From: Endomicrobiales bacterium
Lineage (GTDB): Bacteria; Elusimicrobiota; Endomicrobiia; Endomicrobiales; JALOBY01
Assembly: GCA_023228045.1 (NCBI GenBank)
Contig: JALOBY010000030.1
Span: 1 to 12,922 of the forward strand
Reading direction: 5' to 3'
DNA length: 12,922 bases
Within the stretch, counting starts at the first letter, position 1. Every line of letters starts with the position of its first letter. Under the pieces are notes generated by a model, which saw only the letters and a program-made list of their open reading frames with translations, had not been told where the DNA came from and did not search any database. Positions 7,141 to 12,922 of this stretch are shown here, one piece after another. The position numbers were made by a program, and so were the translations under genes.

Positions 7141-7696
7141 CTTAATAATTCCTTCTCCCAAACTCACCCTCACCTCAATCCTCTCCCATCGAAGGAGAGG
7201 AAGAAAAGACAATTGCAACACAATCTGCAAGGGAGAGGAAGAAAGAATTAGAACCGCTGATACCACTCAGCTTGGTGGGCGGAGATTCATTAATAAATTT
7301 TTGTTTGCTAACTTCCCAAAAGAGCATCTAAAAATATTGCGTTTTGCATCAGTGCTTGCGGTAAATGCCTGCGGTATAAAAGCAAACGATATTTGTTTTG
7401 TGCTTGTAGATGACAAAAAAATAAAATCACTCAATAAAAAATACATCAAATCAAACAAAATAACGGATGTAATTTCTTTTTCTTATAATACAGAGGCAAT
7501 AGAAGGTGATATTTACATAGCAAGTGGCAGGTCAAAAAAACAAGCACAGTGGCAAGCTCACAGCTGGCGCAATGAACTAATTTATTTGGTGTTGCATGGT
7601 GTATTGCACCTTGCGGGTTACACCGATTATTCACCAAGCCAAAAGAAAAAAATGTTTACATTACAAGACAAACTCTTCGCAAAAATAGTAAAATAA
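7127..7696 (+). CDS. ybeY: Endoribonuclease YbeY with an in-frame repeat-derived insert near the N-terminus
   Basis: YbeY is a zinc-dependent endoribonuclease involved in 16S rRNA 3'-end maturation and ribosome quality control. The diagnostic part is clear: LNKKYIKSNKITDVISFSY, EGDIYIA, LIYLVLHGVLHLAGYTDY. Two zinc-binding His are present, but the position of the third (GYDH in most bacteria) is Asp (GYTD), a variant I recall from Bacteroidetes-type YbeYs. The reading frame has 189 codons against a usual 140-160. The first eight residues (MKKINLII) look like the normal first beta strand and the normal protein resumes near residue 58 (KFLFANFPKEHLKIL). Between them about 45 residues, rich in Arg/Lys/Ser/Thr, are translated from a CCTCTCCC-type palindromic repeat and a following GC-richer stretch. 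The ATG overlaps the pgpH end by 14 bases and has no clear Shine-Dalgarno site. If the insert is not translated, TTG 7301 is the only plausible later start, but it would remove the first strand. Confidence 0.9.
   Translation: MKKINLIIPSPKLTLTSILSHRRRGRKDNCNTICKGEEERIRTADTTQLGGRRFINKFLFANFPKEHLKILRFASVLAVNACGIKANDICFVLVDDKKIKSLNKKYIKSNKITDVISFSYNTEAIEGDIYIASGRSKKQAQWQAHSWRNELIYLVLHGVLHLAGYTDYSPSQKKKMFTLQDKLFAKIVK
7151..7240. repeat. CCTCTCCC-type palindromic repeat copy inside ybeY
   Basis: The stretch begins CCTTCTCCC (7151-7159), like the left arm at 2772. It continues with 23 bases identical to 2840-2862 (7165-7187) and forms the hairpin TCCTCTCCC-ATCGAA-GGAGAGGA. The 3' flank (about 7200-7226) still aligns with 2876-2900 (shared TTGC-ACA core). 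A second GGGAGAGGAAG follows at 7230-7240. Compared with the intergenic copy, the central part (about 2781-2839) is deleted. No stop codon falls in the ybeY frame. Confidence 0.75.
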
Positions 7697-7702
7697 CAAC
7701 AT

Positions 7703-8773
7703 ATGCTTTCACCTTTAATTTCAGTTCTTATCTTTGTTTTTCTGCTTTTTCTTTTTGCGGCGTCTGCTTTTTGGTCGGCTGCGGAAACGGCGCTTGCAAG
7801 CTTATCAAAGTACAGAATAAAAAAACTCATCGCCTTAAATAAAATCCTTGCAGGCCCATTAAGCCAGTGGCTAAAATCACCCTATTACATACTTACAACT
7901 GTTCTTGTGGGTAATACGGTAAATGACCTGGTGCTTAGCTATATGGCAACAATTCTTGCCATCAATATGCTTCTTTCTGTTTCAGGTGGTCTAAAACGCG
8001 AGGTGTTAGAGTTTTTTGTTTGGCTTTTGGTAACATTTTTACTTTTGATTATTGGCGAAATAGCTCCAAAAATATATGGGCGCAGAAACCCCGAAAAAGT
8101 TACACTCTCTGTTTTGCCGGTGCTTGCAAGGTTAGTAGCATTATTTAGACCGGTGTTTGACCCACTAATAGCTTGTGCAAGAAAGTTCTTTCCTAAGTTA
8201 AACATAATGCCATTTAGCAAGTTTAATTTTTTAAGTATTGAAGAGATAAGAGGGTTGATAAAACAGACAGATACAACAAAAGCATTAGGCAATGAAGCAA
8301 GCACGATGTTAGATAGAGCACTATTGCTTGGTGATATGGCGGTAGCTGTTATAATGACACCATTGGAAAAAATTGAGTCGGTAAAGGCAGATCTGCCGGA
8401 AGAGCGGTTTATAGATTTAGTTGTAGAAACAGGCAGGAGCAGGATACCTGTTTATAAAGGAACACCTGATAAAATAATTGGTTTTATACACTCAAAAGAT
8501 ATGCTCGCAGAGTGTCGCTTAAACAAAAAAGGCAGTTGTATAGATGAGCTTTTGCGCCCGCCATATTTTATCACAGCAGAAAAAAAAGTTTACGACCTGC
8601 TTAATGACTTTCAAACCGGCAAAACTCATATTGCTTTTGTAAAAGATGTTTTTGGCGTTGTTTGCGGTATGGTTACACTTGAAGATGTTTTAGAAGAGAT
8701 AGTTGGCGACATATTAGATGAAGCTGAGTTGGGGAGAAGAAACAGTGGAAATACTGCTGTTAGTAAAAATTAA
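7703..8773 (+). CDS. CNNM/CorC-family membrane protein, DUF21 plus CBS pair, no CorC_HlyC domain
   Basis: A membrane protein of the CNNM/CorC (UPF0053) family, whose members handle Mg2+ or Co2+ export and related ion homeostasis. Of 356 residues, about 5-160 form the DUF21 transmembrane domain: SAAETALASLSKYRIKKL (25-42), VLVGNTVNDLVLS (67-79) and GEIAPKIYGRRNPE (118-131), each a family signature. A CBS pair follows, the first around IMTPLEKIESV to SRIPVYKGTPDKIIGFIHSKDML (217-268), the second from LLRPPYFITAEKKV to VTLEDVLEEIVGDILDE (283-340). The protein stops 16 residues later, so the CorC_HlyC domain normally after the CBS pair is missing. The usual DEFG-type sequence in the second CBS is KDVFG. 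It starts seven bases after ybeY with no evident Shine-Dalgarno site and overlaps the next, paralogous gene. The ybeY-corC adjacency matches E. coli ybeY-ybeX. Confidence 0.9.
   Translation: MLSPLISVLIFVFLLFLFAASAFWSAAETALASLSKYRIKKLIALNKILAGPLSQWLKSPYYILTTVLVGNTVNDLVLSYMATILAINMLLSVSGGLKREVLEFFVWLLVTFLLLIIGEIAPKIYGRRNPEKVTLSVLPVLARLVALFRPVFDPLIACARKFFPKLNIMPFSKFNFLSIEEIRGLIKQTDTTKALGNEASTMLDRALLLGDMAVAVIMTPLEKIESVKADLPEERFIDLVVETGRSRIPVYKGTPDKIIGFIHSKDMLAECRLNKKGSCIDELLRPPYFITAEKKVYDLLNDFQTGKTHIAFVKDVFGVVCGMVTLEDVLEEIVGDILDEAELGRRNSGNTAVSKN
8731..8737 (+). promoter_or_regulatory. Ribosome binding site deciding the GTG start of the second CNNM gene
   Basis: GGGGAGA lies seven bases before GTG 8745, inside the 3' end of the preceding gene. 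The earlier in-frame ATG (8718) has no Shine-Dalgarno sequence and would add nine polar residues with no family counterpart. Confidence 0.6.
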
Positions 8774-10046
8774 ACTTATACTATTTGTTTTATCTATTTT
8801 ATCCATTGCATACTTTGCAGGTGCTGAAATCGCGCTTACCAGCACGAACGCGCTTACTTTTTCCGCGCTTAAAAATAAACATCCTCGCAATAAACGCTGG
8901 ATATTATTATGGGAAGAACACCCAAATGAAATACTTGCATCAATACTTATCGGTACAAACCTTTCTATGGTTGGGGCCGCGGTTGTGGGTTCATCCATTG
9001 CATTAGATTTAAGCGCCCCAGGTGGTTTAAAGCTGTCTTACGAAGTTATTGCTTTTATTGCATCTATAGTTGTTATTACTATCACACTATTTTTTGGTGA
9101 GCTTATACCTAAAATTGCAAGCCGTTACTTTCCCGAAAGAGTTTCACTTTTAGTGCTTCCGATTTTAGGCCCGATGAACCGCGTGGTGTACCCAATAAGC
9201 CGATTCCTCATTAGAATTTCTGAAAAGTTAATCTGGTTATTTGACAGAAAAAAATCGCACGAAACACCTTTTATCAGGCCTGAAGAGCTAAAAGTATTGT
9301 TGCTTAATGACGAAACATTACCGCTTTCAAACCCTGCAAGAAATATAATCAGCAATATTATAGATTTTCGCCAAACACGCATAAGTAAAATAATGGTTCC
9401 GCGTACAGAAATTCAAGCAGTAGATTTAAACCAAAGCGCAGAAAATGTAATTGAACAAATAATAGAAAAAGGTTTCTCGCGCATACCGGTTTATCGTGGT
9501 TCCATAGATAACATAGTTGGTATAATCTACAGCAAAGATGTAATACTTGCATGGCGCGACGGCACATTGTTTTTGCTTGAAGACCTTCTTAGGCCGGTGT
9601 ATTTTGTGCCTTCATCTGCCAAAATTGACCATGTATTAAGAGAGTTTAAAAAAGGGCACCAGCATATGGCAATTGTGGTAGATGAGTTTGGCTCAACAGT
9701 CGGGCTTGCTACAATTGAAGATATTGTAGAAGAAATTGTAGGTGAAATTTGGGATGAGTCAGATGATGTGCGCGCAAAGGGCATTTTTTCTATGCCAGAT
9801 AACTCTTACCTTATAAAAGCCACAGAAACCTTAAGTAAGGTAAATCGTGAGCTAAAACTCTCTTTGCCGTCGCAGGAGTTTGCCACAATGAGTGGGTGGG
9901 TGCTAGACCTATTTGGTAAAATTCCTCACCCGGGTGAGAAAGTTATCTGGGGCGAGTTGGAAGTAGAAATAATAGATGCCGATAAAAGAAAGGTGCGGGA
10001 AATACAAATAAAAAAAATAGAAAATAAAAACAGTAAAATAATTTAA
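8745..10046 (+). CDS. CNNM/CorC-family ion transporter, DUF21-CBS-CBS-CorC_HlyC (full length)
   Basis: A second CNNM/CorC (UPF0053) membrane protein, with 433 residues from GTG 8745. The DUF21 domain has AGAEIALTSTNALTFSAL, ILASILIGTNLSMVGAAVV and FFGELIPKIASRYFPERV. The CBS pair runs from IMVPRTEIQAVD and SRIPVYRGSIDNIVGIIYSK to AIVVDEFGSTVGLATIEDIV and EEIVGEIWDE. The C-terminal CorC_HlyC domain (about residues 350-420) has MPDNSYLIKATETLSKVNRE, MSGWVLDLFGKIPHPGE and the closing VEIIDADKRKVREIQIKK. This is the canonical architecture, unlike the shorter upstream paralogue. The two genes overlap by 29 bases, which suggests translational coupling and perhaps a heterodimer, since characterised CNNM/CorC proteins dimerise. 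The transported ion cannot be told from the sequence. ATG 8718 is an alternative start giving 442 residues. Confidence 0.92.
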   Translation: MEILLLVKIKLILFVLSILSIAYFAGAEIALTSTNALTFSALKNKHPRNKRWILLWEEHPNEILASILIGTNLSMVGAAVVGSSIALDLSAPGGLKLSYEVIAFIASIVVITITLFFGELIPKIASRYFPERVSLLVLPILGPMNRVVYPISRFLIRISEKLIWLFDRKKSHETPFIRPEELKVLLLNDETLPLSNPARNIISNIIDFRQTRISKIMVPRTEIQAVDLNQSAENVIEQIIEKGFSRIPVYRGSIDNIVGIIYSKDVILAWRDGTLFLLEDLLRPVYFVPSSAKIDHVLREFKKGHQHMAIVVDEFGSTVGLATIEDIVEEIVGEIWDESDDVRAKGIFSMPDNSYLIKATETLSKVNRELKLSLPSQEFATMSGWVLDLFGKIPHPGEKVIWGELEVEIIDADKRKVREIQIKKIENKNSKII

Positions 10047-10072
10047 AAGATCTCTTTACCGACATAACTTTT

Positions 10073-10726
10073 ATGTATTATAATATAAACGCATTGGTTT
10101 TAAATACAAAAACTGCCGCAGAGGCCGACAAGCACGCAGTACTTTATACAGCCGAACTTGGTAAAATATCCGCCATTTTCCCGGGTGCAAAGAAAATAAA
10201 AGCAAAGTTTGCTGCTGCAAGTGAGCCGATAACCCAAAGTCGCCTTATGGTTTATATGGCAAGGCCAAATGCAAGGCCAAAAGTTACAGCGGCAAAAATA
10301 TCAAATGGGTTTTTAACTTTGCGCTTAAACTGGAAAAACTTTGCAGCCGCGCAGGCGTGCAGTGAGTTATTAGACGCATTAACACCGTACGATTCTCAAA
10401 ACGAACAAAAATATGAACTGCTATTGCGTGCATGGACGCTTTTAGAAACCGCGCAAAACCCATGGAGAATATTTTCTTCATTCGCATTAAGGTTTTTAAA
10501 GCTATCGGGTTATAACTTTGTAGAGTTTATTAAAACTGGCAACTTAAAAATGAATAATCATGAGTTCAATGCTATTTGTACAATGGCAACTAAGTGCGGG
10601 CAAGATATAGATTGTTTGATAGATATTGATATATCGCTTGAGAACAAGGTTTTAGAGCACATAGATAGATATCTTGAGTTTCATGTATCGCGTCGTTTAT
10701 CTTATAGAATGTTTGCAAACTTGTAA
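10073..10726 (+). CDS. recO: DNA repair protein RecO (short, no zinc finger)
   Basis: RecO works with RecF and RecR to load RecA onto SSB-coated gapped DNA and anneals complementary strands. The 217-residue protein has the N-terminal OB-fold pattern (YNINALVLNTKTAAEADKH then LYTAELGKISAIFPGAKK). A helical RecO_C region follows (AAQACSELLDAL, then the WTLLET and FALRFLKLSGY helices), ending in HVSRRLSYRMF. The length is slightly under the usual 230-260. The CxxC...CxxC zinc site of many RecO proteins is absent; there are isolated cysteines at 169, 175 and 181 without that spacing. The gene begins 26 bases after the CNNM gene with no clear Shine-Dalgarno site and is followed by a repeat array and then glyQS. 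The order recO-glyQ-glyS, known from Bacillus, supports the call, since the sequence is divergent. Confidence 0.85.
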   Translation: MYYNINALVLNTKTAAEADKHAVLYTAELGKISAIFPGAKKIKAKFAAASEPITQSRLMVYMARPNARPKVTAAKISNGFLTLRLNWKNFAAAQACSELLDALTPYDSQNEQKYELLLRAWTLLETAQNPWRIFSSFALRFLKLSGYNFVEFIKTGNLKMNNHEFNAICTMATKCGQDIDCLIDIDISLENKVLEHIDRYLEFHVSRRLSYRMFANL

Positions 10727-10741
10727 AACTAAACAAATTAG

Positions 10742-10886
10742 CCGTCATACCGGCGAAAGCCGGTATCCAGAAAATAGAATCAGTAATTAGTCGTCGTACA
10801 GGCAAAAGTCGGTATACAGAAAACAGAATCAGTAATTAGCCGTCATACCGGCGAAAGCCGGTATCCAGAAAATGGAATCAGTGTTG
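10742..10886. repeat. Three tandem 49-base palindromic repeats
   Basis: Copy 1 is 10742-10790, copy 2 is 10791-10839 and copy 3 starts at 10840 and decays after about 45 bases. Each begins with CCGTCATACCGGCGAAAGCC or a variant, forms an 8-bp stem (ATACCGGC/GCCGGTAT) closed by GAAA, then CCAG, and continues with an AT-rich linker ending AATCAGTAATTAG. Copy 2 has several changes (GTCGTACAGGC, AAAA loop, GTCGGTATACAG) and one broken pair. Copies 1 and 3 are nearly identical through the hairpin. The array fills the recO-glyQ gap and may also slow or end transcription, though no T-run follows. Confidence 0.85.
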
Positions 10887-10887
10887 A

Positions 10888-10915
10888 GCTGGATTGCGGT
10901 TTTCACCGCAATGAC
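10888..10915 (-). repeat. Inverted fourth member of the GTC-stem-GAAA-stem-CCAG repeat family
   Basis: On the - strand it reads GTC, ATTGCGGT, GAAA, ACCGCAAT, CCAGC: a perfect 8-bp stem around GAAA with the same GTC and CCAG ends as the tandem copies beside it, but a different stem sequence. It lies 53 bases before glyQ. Its hairpin could act on the transcript between recO and glyQ. Confidence 0.7.
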
Positions 10916-10955
10916 ATCAAATAATTATTTTATGCTTAATCAATAATAAATGAAA

Positions 10956-10960
10956 AAGGA
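10956..10960 (+). promoter_or_regulatory. Ribosome binding site for glyQ
   Basis: AAGGA lies eight bases before ATG 10969 in an A-rich leader, consistent with the conserved glyQ N-terminus beginning at that ATG. Confidence 0.6.
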
Positions 10961-10968
10961 ATAAAAAA

Positions 10969-11823
10969 ATGAATTTTCAAGAAATAGTTATGACGCTAAA
11001 TGTGTTTTGGGCAAAAAGGGGATGTTTGCTTTGGCAACCATATGATTTAGAAAAAGGTGCCGGCACATTTAACCCTGGCACATTTTTAAAATGCCTTGGC
11101 CCAAAGCCATGGTCAGCCGCTTATGTGGAACCGTCTCGCAGGCCTACCGATGGCAGATACGGTGAAAACCCAAACCGTCTTCAGCATTACTATCAATATC
11201 AGGTAATTATAAAACCAGCACCGAAAGATATACAAAAACTTTATTTGGCAAGTTTAAAAGCAATTGGTTTAGACCCAAAAAAACACGACATTCGTTTTGT
11301 AGAGGACGATTGGGAGTCACCTACCCTTGGTGCAGGGGGGCTTGGCTGGGAAGTGTGGCTTGACGGAATGGAAGTAACACAGTTTACATACTTTCAGCAA
11401 CTTGGCGGCATTGACTTAAACCCAATATCAGTTGAAATAACCTACGGCCTTGAACGCCTTGCGATGTACGCGCAAAAAAAAGACAGTGTTTACAATATTC
11501 TTTGGAACAATAAAATTACATACGGCCAAGTACATTTAGAAGATGAAAAACAGTGGTCTCGTTATAACTTTGAAGAAGCGTCTGTTCCAATGCTTAAAAC
11601 TCATTTTACCGATTGGGAAAATGAGGCAGTTAAACTTTTAGATAAAAACCTTCCTCGTCCTGCGTACGATGCCGTAATGAAGTGTTCACATTTATTTAAT
11701 TTGCTTGATGCTCGTGGCGCTATATCAGTAACTGAGAGAACCTCTTATGTTTTGCGCGTAAGAACGCTTGCCAAAGCAGTTGCCGAAAAGTATCTTGCGC
11801 AGGAGGTTTCTGCAAATGTTTAA
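10969..11823 (+). CDS. glyQ: Glycyl-tRNA synthetase alpha subunit
   Basis: The alpha subunit of the bacterial alpha2-beta2 GlyRS forms the catalytic class II core that activates glycine with ATP. Nearly every family hallmark is present: FWAKRGCLLWQPYDLEKGAG, YVEPSRRPTDGRYGENPNRL followed by QHYYQYQVIIKP, DIRFVEDDWESPTLGAGGLG, WEVWLDGMEVTQFTYFQQLG, EITYGLERLAMY, and the C-terminal LFNLLDARGAISVTERTSYV with LRVRTLAKAVAE. The 284 residues are close to the E. coli length of about 300. The gene has its own AAGGA Shine-Dalgarno site. The last codons overlap the start of glyS by eight bases, as expected for subunits needed in equal amounts. I found no T-box or other riboswitch in the 242-base upstream gap, only the palindromic repeats. 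Confidence 0.98.
   Translation: MNFQEIVMTLNVFWAKRGCLLWQPYDLEKGAGTFNPGTFLKCLGPKPWSAAYVEPSRRPTDGRYGENPNRLQHYYQYQVIIKPAPKDIQKLYLASLKAIGLDPKKHDIRFVEDDWESPTLGAGGLGWEVWLDGMEVTQFTYFQQLGGIDLNPISVEITYGLERLAMYAQKKDSVYNILWNNKITYGQVHLEDEKQWSRYNFEEASVPMLKTHFTDWENEAVKLLDKNLPRPAYDAVMKCSHLFNLLDARGAISVTERTSYVLRVRTLAKAVAEKYLAQEVSANV
11801..11806 (+). promoter_or_regulatory. Ribosome binding site for glyS
   Basis: AGGAGG, the strongest Shine-Dalgarno match in the window, lies nine bases before ATG 11816 inside the 3' end of glyQ. It fixes the glyS start and supports coupled translation of the two subunits. Confidence 0.8.
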
Positions 11824-12922
11824 ACCTGCTTTGCTTGAAATTGGTTTTGAAGAAATACCGGCCGCATATATCCAACCGGCAATGGCGCAGGCAAAAACCC
11901 TGTGTGAAAAACTTTTAGCTGAAAACGCACTTAACGCGCAAGAAATTGAAATATTCGCAACAGCTCGCAGAATTACACTGTTAATTAGCGGCCTTGCGGA
12001 AAAGAGTGCTGAGCGTACAGAAGAGTTTGTAGGTCCCTCTCTAAAAGCAGGAATTGATGCAAATGGTGGCTTTACTGGCGCCGCAAAGGGTTTTGCATCA
12101 AAGCACGGTATTAAGCCAGAAGCATTGCTTAAAGTGCAAACAGAAAAAGGGGAGTATCTGGCTGTAAAAAAAGTAATCCCTGGTGAAAAAACTCAGAATT
12201 TACTCTCAGTTATTTTCACCGCAATAATCAGCCAGTTGTATTTTCCAAAAACAATGGTTTGGGAAGGTAGTGGTTTTCGCTTTGCAAGGCCGCTAAGAAA
12301 TATAGTTGCCCTCTTTGGTGACAAAACAGTTAAGTTGCAGCTTGCAGGCGTAAAGGCGTCAAATACAACATTTGGCCTGCACACCAGTGGTACAAAAAGT
12401 ATAGCCATAAAAAGCCCTGAAAAATATCTCTCTACCCTTAGAAATAATTGCATAATTGCATCAACAATAGAGCGTCGCACTGCTTTGGTAAAGGCGGTAA
12501 GTTCTGCTGCTAAAAGGTTAAAATGCATTGCTATCCCGGACGAAGATTTGTTTGACGAAGTTAATTTTCTTGTAGAGCACCCTGTGGCAGTAGTTGGCAA
12601 TTTTGATGAAAAATATTTAAGTATCCCAAAAGAAGTGTTAATAAACTGTATGCGTAAAAAGCAAAAGTTTTTTGCTTTGGAAAATGAACAAGGGGAACTA
12701 ACAAACAACTTTATTGGAATAAGAAATGGAATATCAGAGTATCAAGATGTGGTGCGCGATGGCTATGAAAGAGTTCTTAAAGCGCGCCTTGCCGACGCGG
12801 AATTCTTTTTTAATAAAGATACGGCAACCCCATTATTTAATAAAGTTGAAAAATTAAACGGTGTGGTATTTCAAAAAGAACTTGGCACCGTATATGAAAA
12901 AATGCAGAGGGTTATAAAAATC
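11816..12922 (+). CDS. glyS: Glycyl-tRNA synthetase beta subunit (5' part, cut by window edge)
   Basis: The beta subunit of the alpha2-beta2 GlyRS binds tRNA-Gly and completes the enzyme with GlyQ. The frame starts at ATG 11816 and is open for 369 codons to the right edge; the full family protein is nearly 700 residues, so roughly half is present. The N-terminus PALLEIGFEEIPAAYI is the family signature, followed by IEIFATARRITLLISGL, EFVGPSLKAG, AAKGFASKHGI, MVWEGSGFRFARPLRNIVAL, LVEHPVAVVGNFDEKYLSIP and LINCMRKKQKFFAL. The last visible segment, RVLKARLADAEFFFNKD, is a recognisable HD-related region of this subunit. No stop or frameshift was seen. It overlaps glyQ by eight bases (ATG then TTTAA, so glyQ stops just inside glyS) and has AGGAGG upstream. 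Confidence 0.97.
   Translation, partial: MFKPALLEIGFEEIPAAYIQPAMAQAKTLCEKLLAENALNAQEIEIFATARRITLLISGLAEKSAERTEEFVGPSLKAGIDANGGFTGAAKGFASKHGIKPEALLKVQTEKGEYLAVKKVIPGEKTQNLLSVIFTAIISQLYFPKTMVWEGSGFRFARPLRNIVALFGDKTVKLQLAGVKASNTTFGLHTSGTKSIAIKSPEKYLSTLRNNCIIASTIERRTALVKAVSSAAKRLKCIAIPDEDLFDEVNFLVEHPVAVVGNFDEKYLSIPKEVLINCMRKKQKFFALENEQGELTNNFIGIRNGISEYQDVVRDGYERVLKARLADAEFFFNKDTATPLFNKVEKLNGVVFQKELGTVYEKMQRVIKI

Noticed and set aside
7301..7696. TTG 7301 as the real ybeY start, making the repeat a simple intergenic insertion
   Set aside because: It would drop the first beta strand, and MKKINLII at 7127 matches what a YbeY N-terminus looks like. No Shine-Dalgarno site sits at proper distance from TTG 7301. 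It is kept only as an alternative in the ybeY entry.
7939..8304. 121-codon open frame on the - strand
   Set aside because: It is antisense to the DUF21-CBS coding region, with no Shine-Dalgarno site or family resemblance. It is a shadow frame.
10741..10917. CRISPR array (regular repeats between recO and glyQ)
   Set aside because: The 49-base units are directly adjacent with no unique spacers, and the AT-rich linker is itself repeated. This is tandem duplication of a palindrome, with no cas genes nearby.
10916..10968. T-box or other riboswitch upstream of glyQ
   Set aside because: The leader is short and A/T-rich with no T-box consensus or antiterminator-like structure. The only strong hairpins are the repeats.
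12193..12708. 171-codon open frame on the - strand
   Set aside because: It lies entirely opposite the well-conserved glyS reading frame and its protein has no recognisable features. It is a shadow frame.

Overview
The window is an AT-rich bacterial chromosomal segment. It holds nine confident genes, all on the + strand, and a scattering of short GC-richer palindromic repeats in the intergenic spaces and, in one case, inside a gene. Bacterial-type AspRS, PhoH, YbeY, RecO and a two-subunit (alpha/beta) glycyl-tRNA synthetase identify a bacterium. The phylum cannot be fixed from the sequence alone. Low GC, TTG/GTG starts and abundant GTCAT...CCAG-type repeats would fit lineages such as Elusimicrobiota/Endomicrobia, but that is only a guess.

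Layout. Positions 1-348 hold a possible 3' tail of an unknown gene, three short GTCAT-type repeats and a GC-rich palindromic element that ends just before the first gene. Positions 349-2721 encode a large cytoplasmic GH35-type beta-galactosidase-like enzyme. Positions 2722-2935 are a gap filled by a hairpin and a bipartite inverted-repeat element. From 2936 a tight gene cluster runs aspS (TTG start), phoH (TTG start), a 7TM-HD phosphodiesterase gene (pgpH-like, short form), ybeY, two successive CNNM/CorC-type transporter genes and recO. A 242-base gap with a tandem palindromic repeat array follows. Then come glyQ and glyS, which overlap; glyS runs off the right edge.

How the genes fit together. 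phoH-ybeY-corC is the E. coli ybeZ-ybeY-ybeX arrangement. phoH-pgpH-ybeY and recO-glyQ-glyS are neighbours in Bacillus and relatives, with era normally lying between the two groups. This window is therefore a mosaic of the two classical orders: era is absent and two CNNM genes occupy the gap. The set is housekeeping: ribosome and 16S rRNA maturation (YbeY, PhoH), c-di-AMP turnover (PgpH), ion homeostasis (CNNM), recombination repair (RecO) and tRNA charging (AspRS, GlyRS).

Most notable observations: (1) a copy of the CCTCTCCC-type palindromic repeat sits in frame inside the 5' end of ybeY, between the first strand and the first helix of the protein, so the ORF is about 45 residues longer than normal; (2) palindromic repeats after recO occur in both orientations with compensatory stem changes around a constant GAAA loop; (3) the PgpH-like protein lacks the usual extracellular domain; (4) AspRS carries His31/Gly82, the signature of a non-discriminating enzyme; (5) YbeY has Asp in place of the third zinc-binding His. 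I saw no defence system, CRISPR array or complete mobile element.
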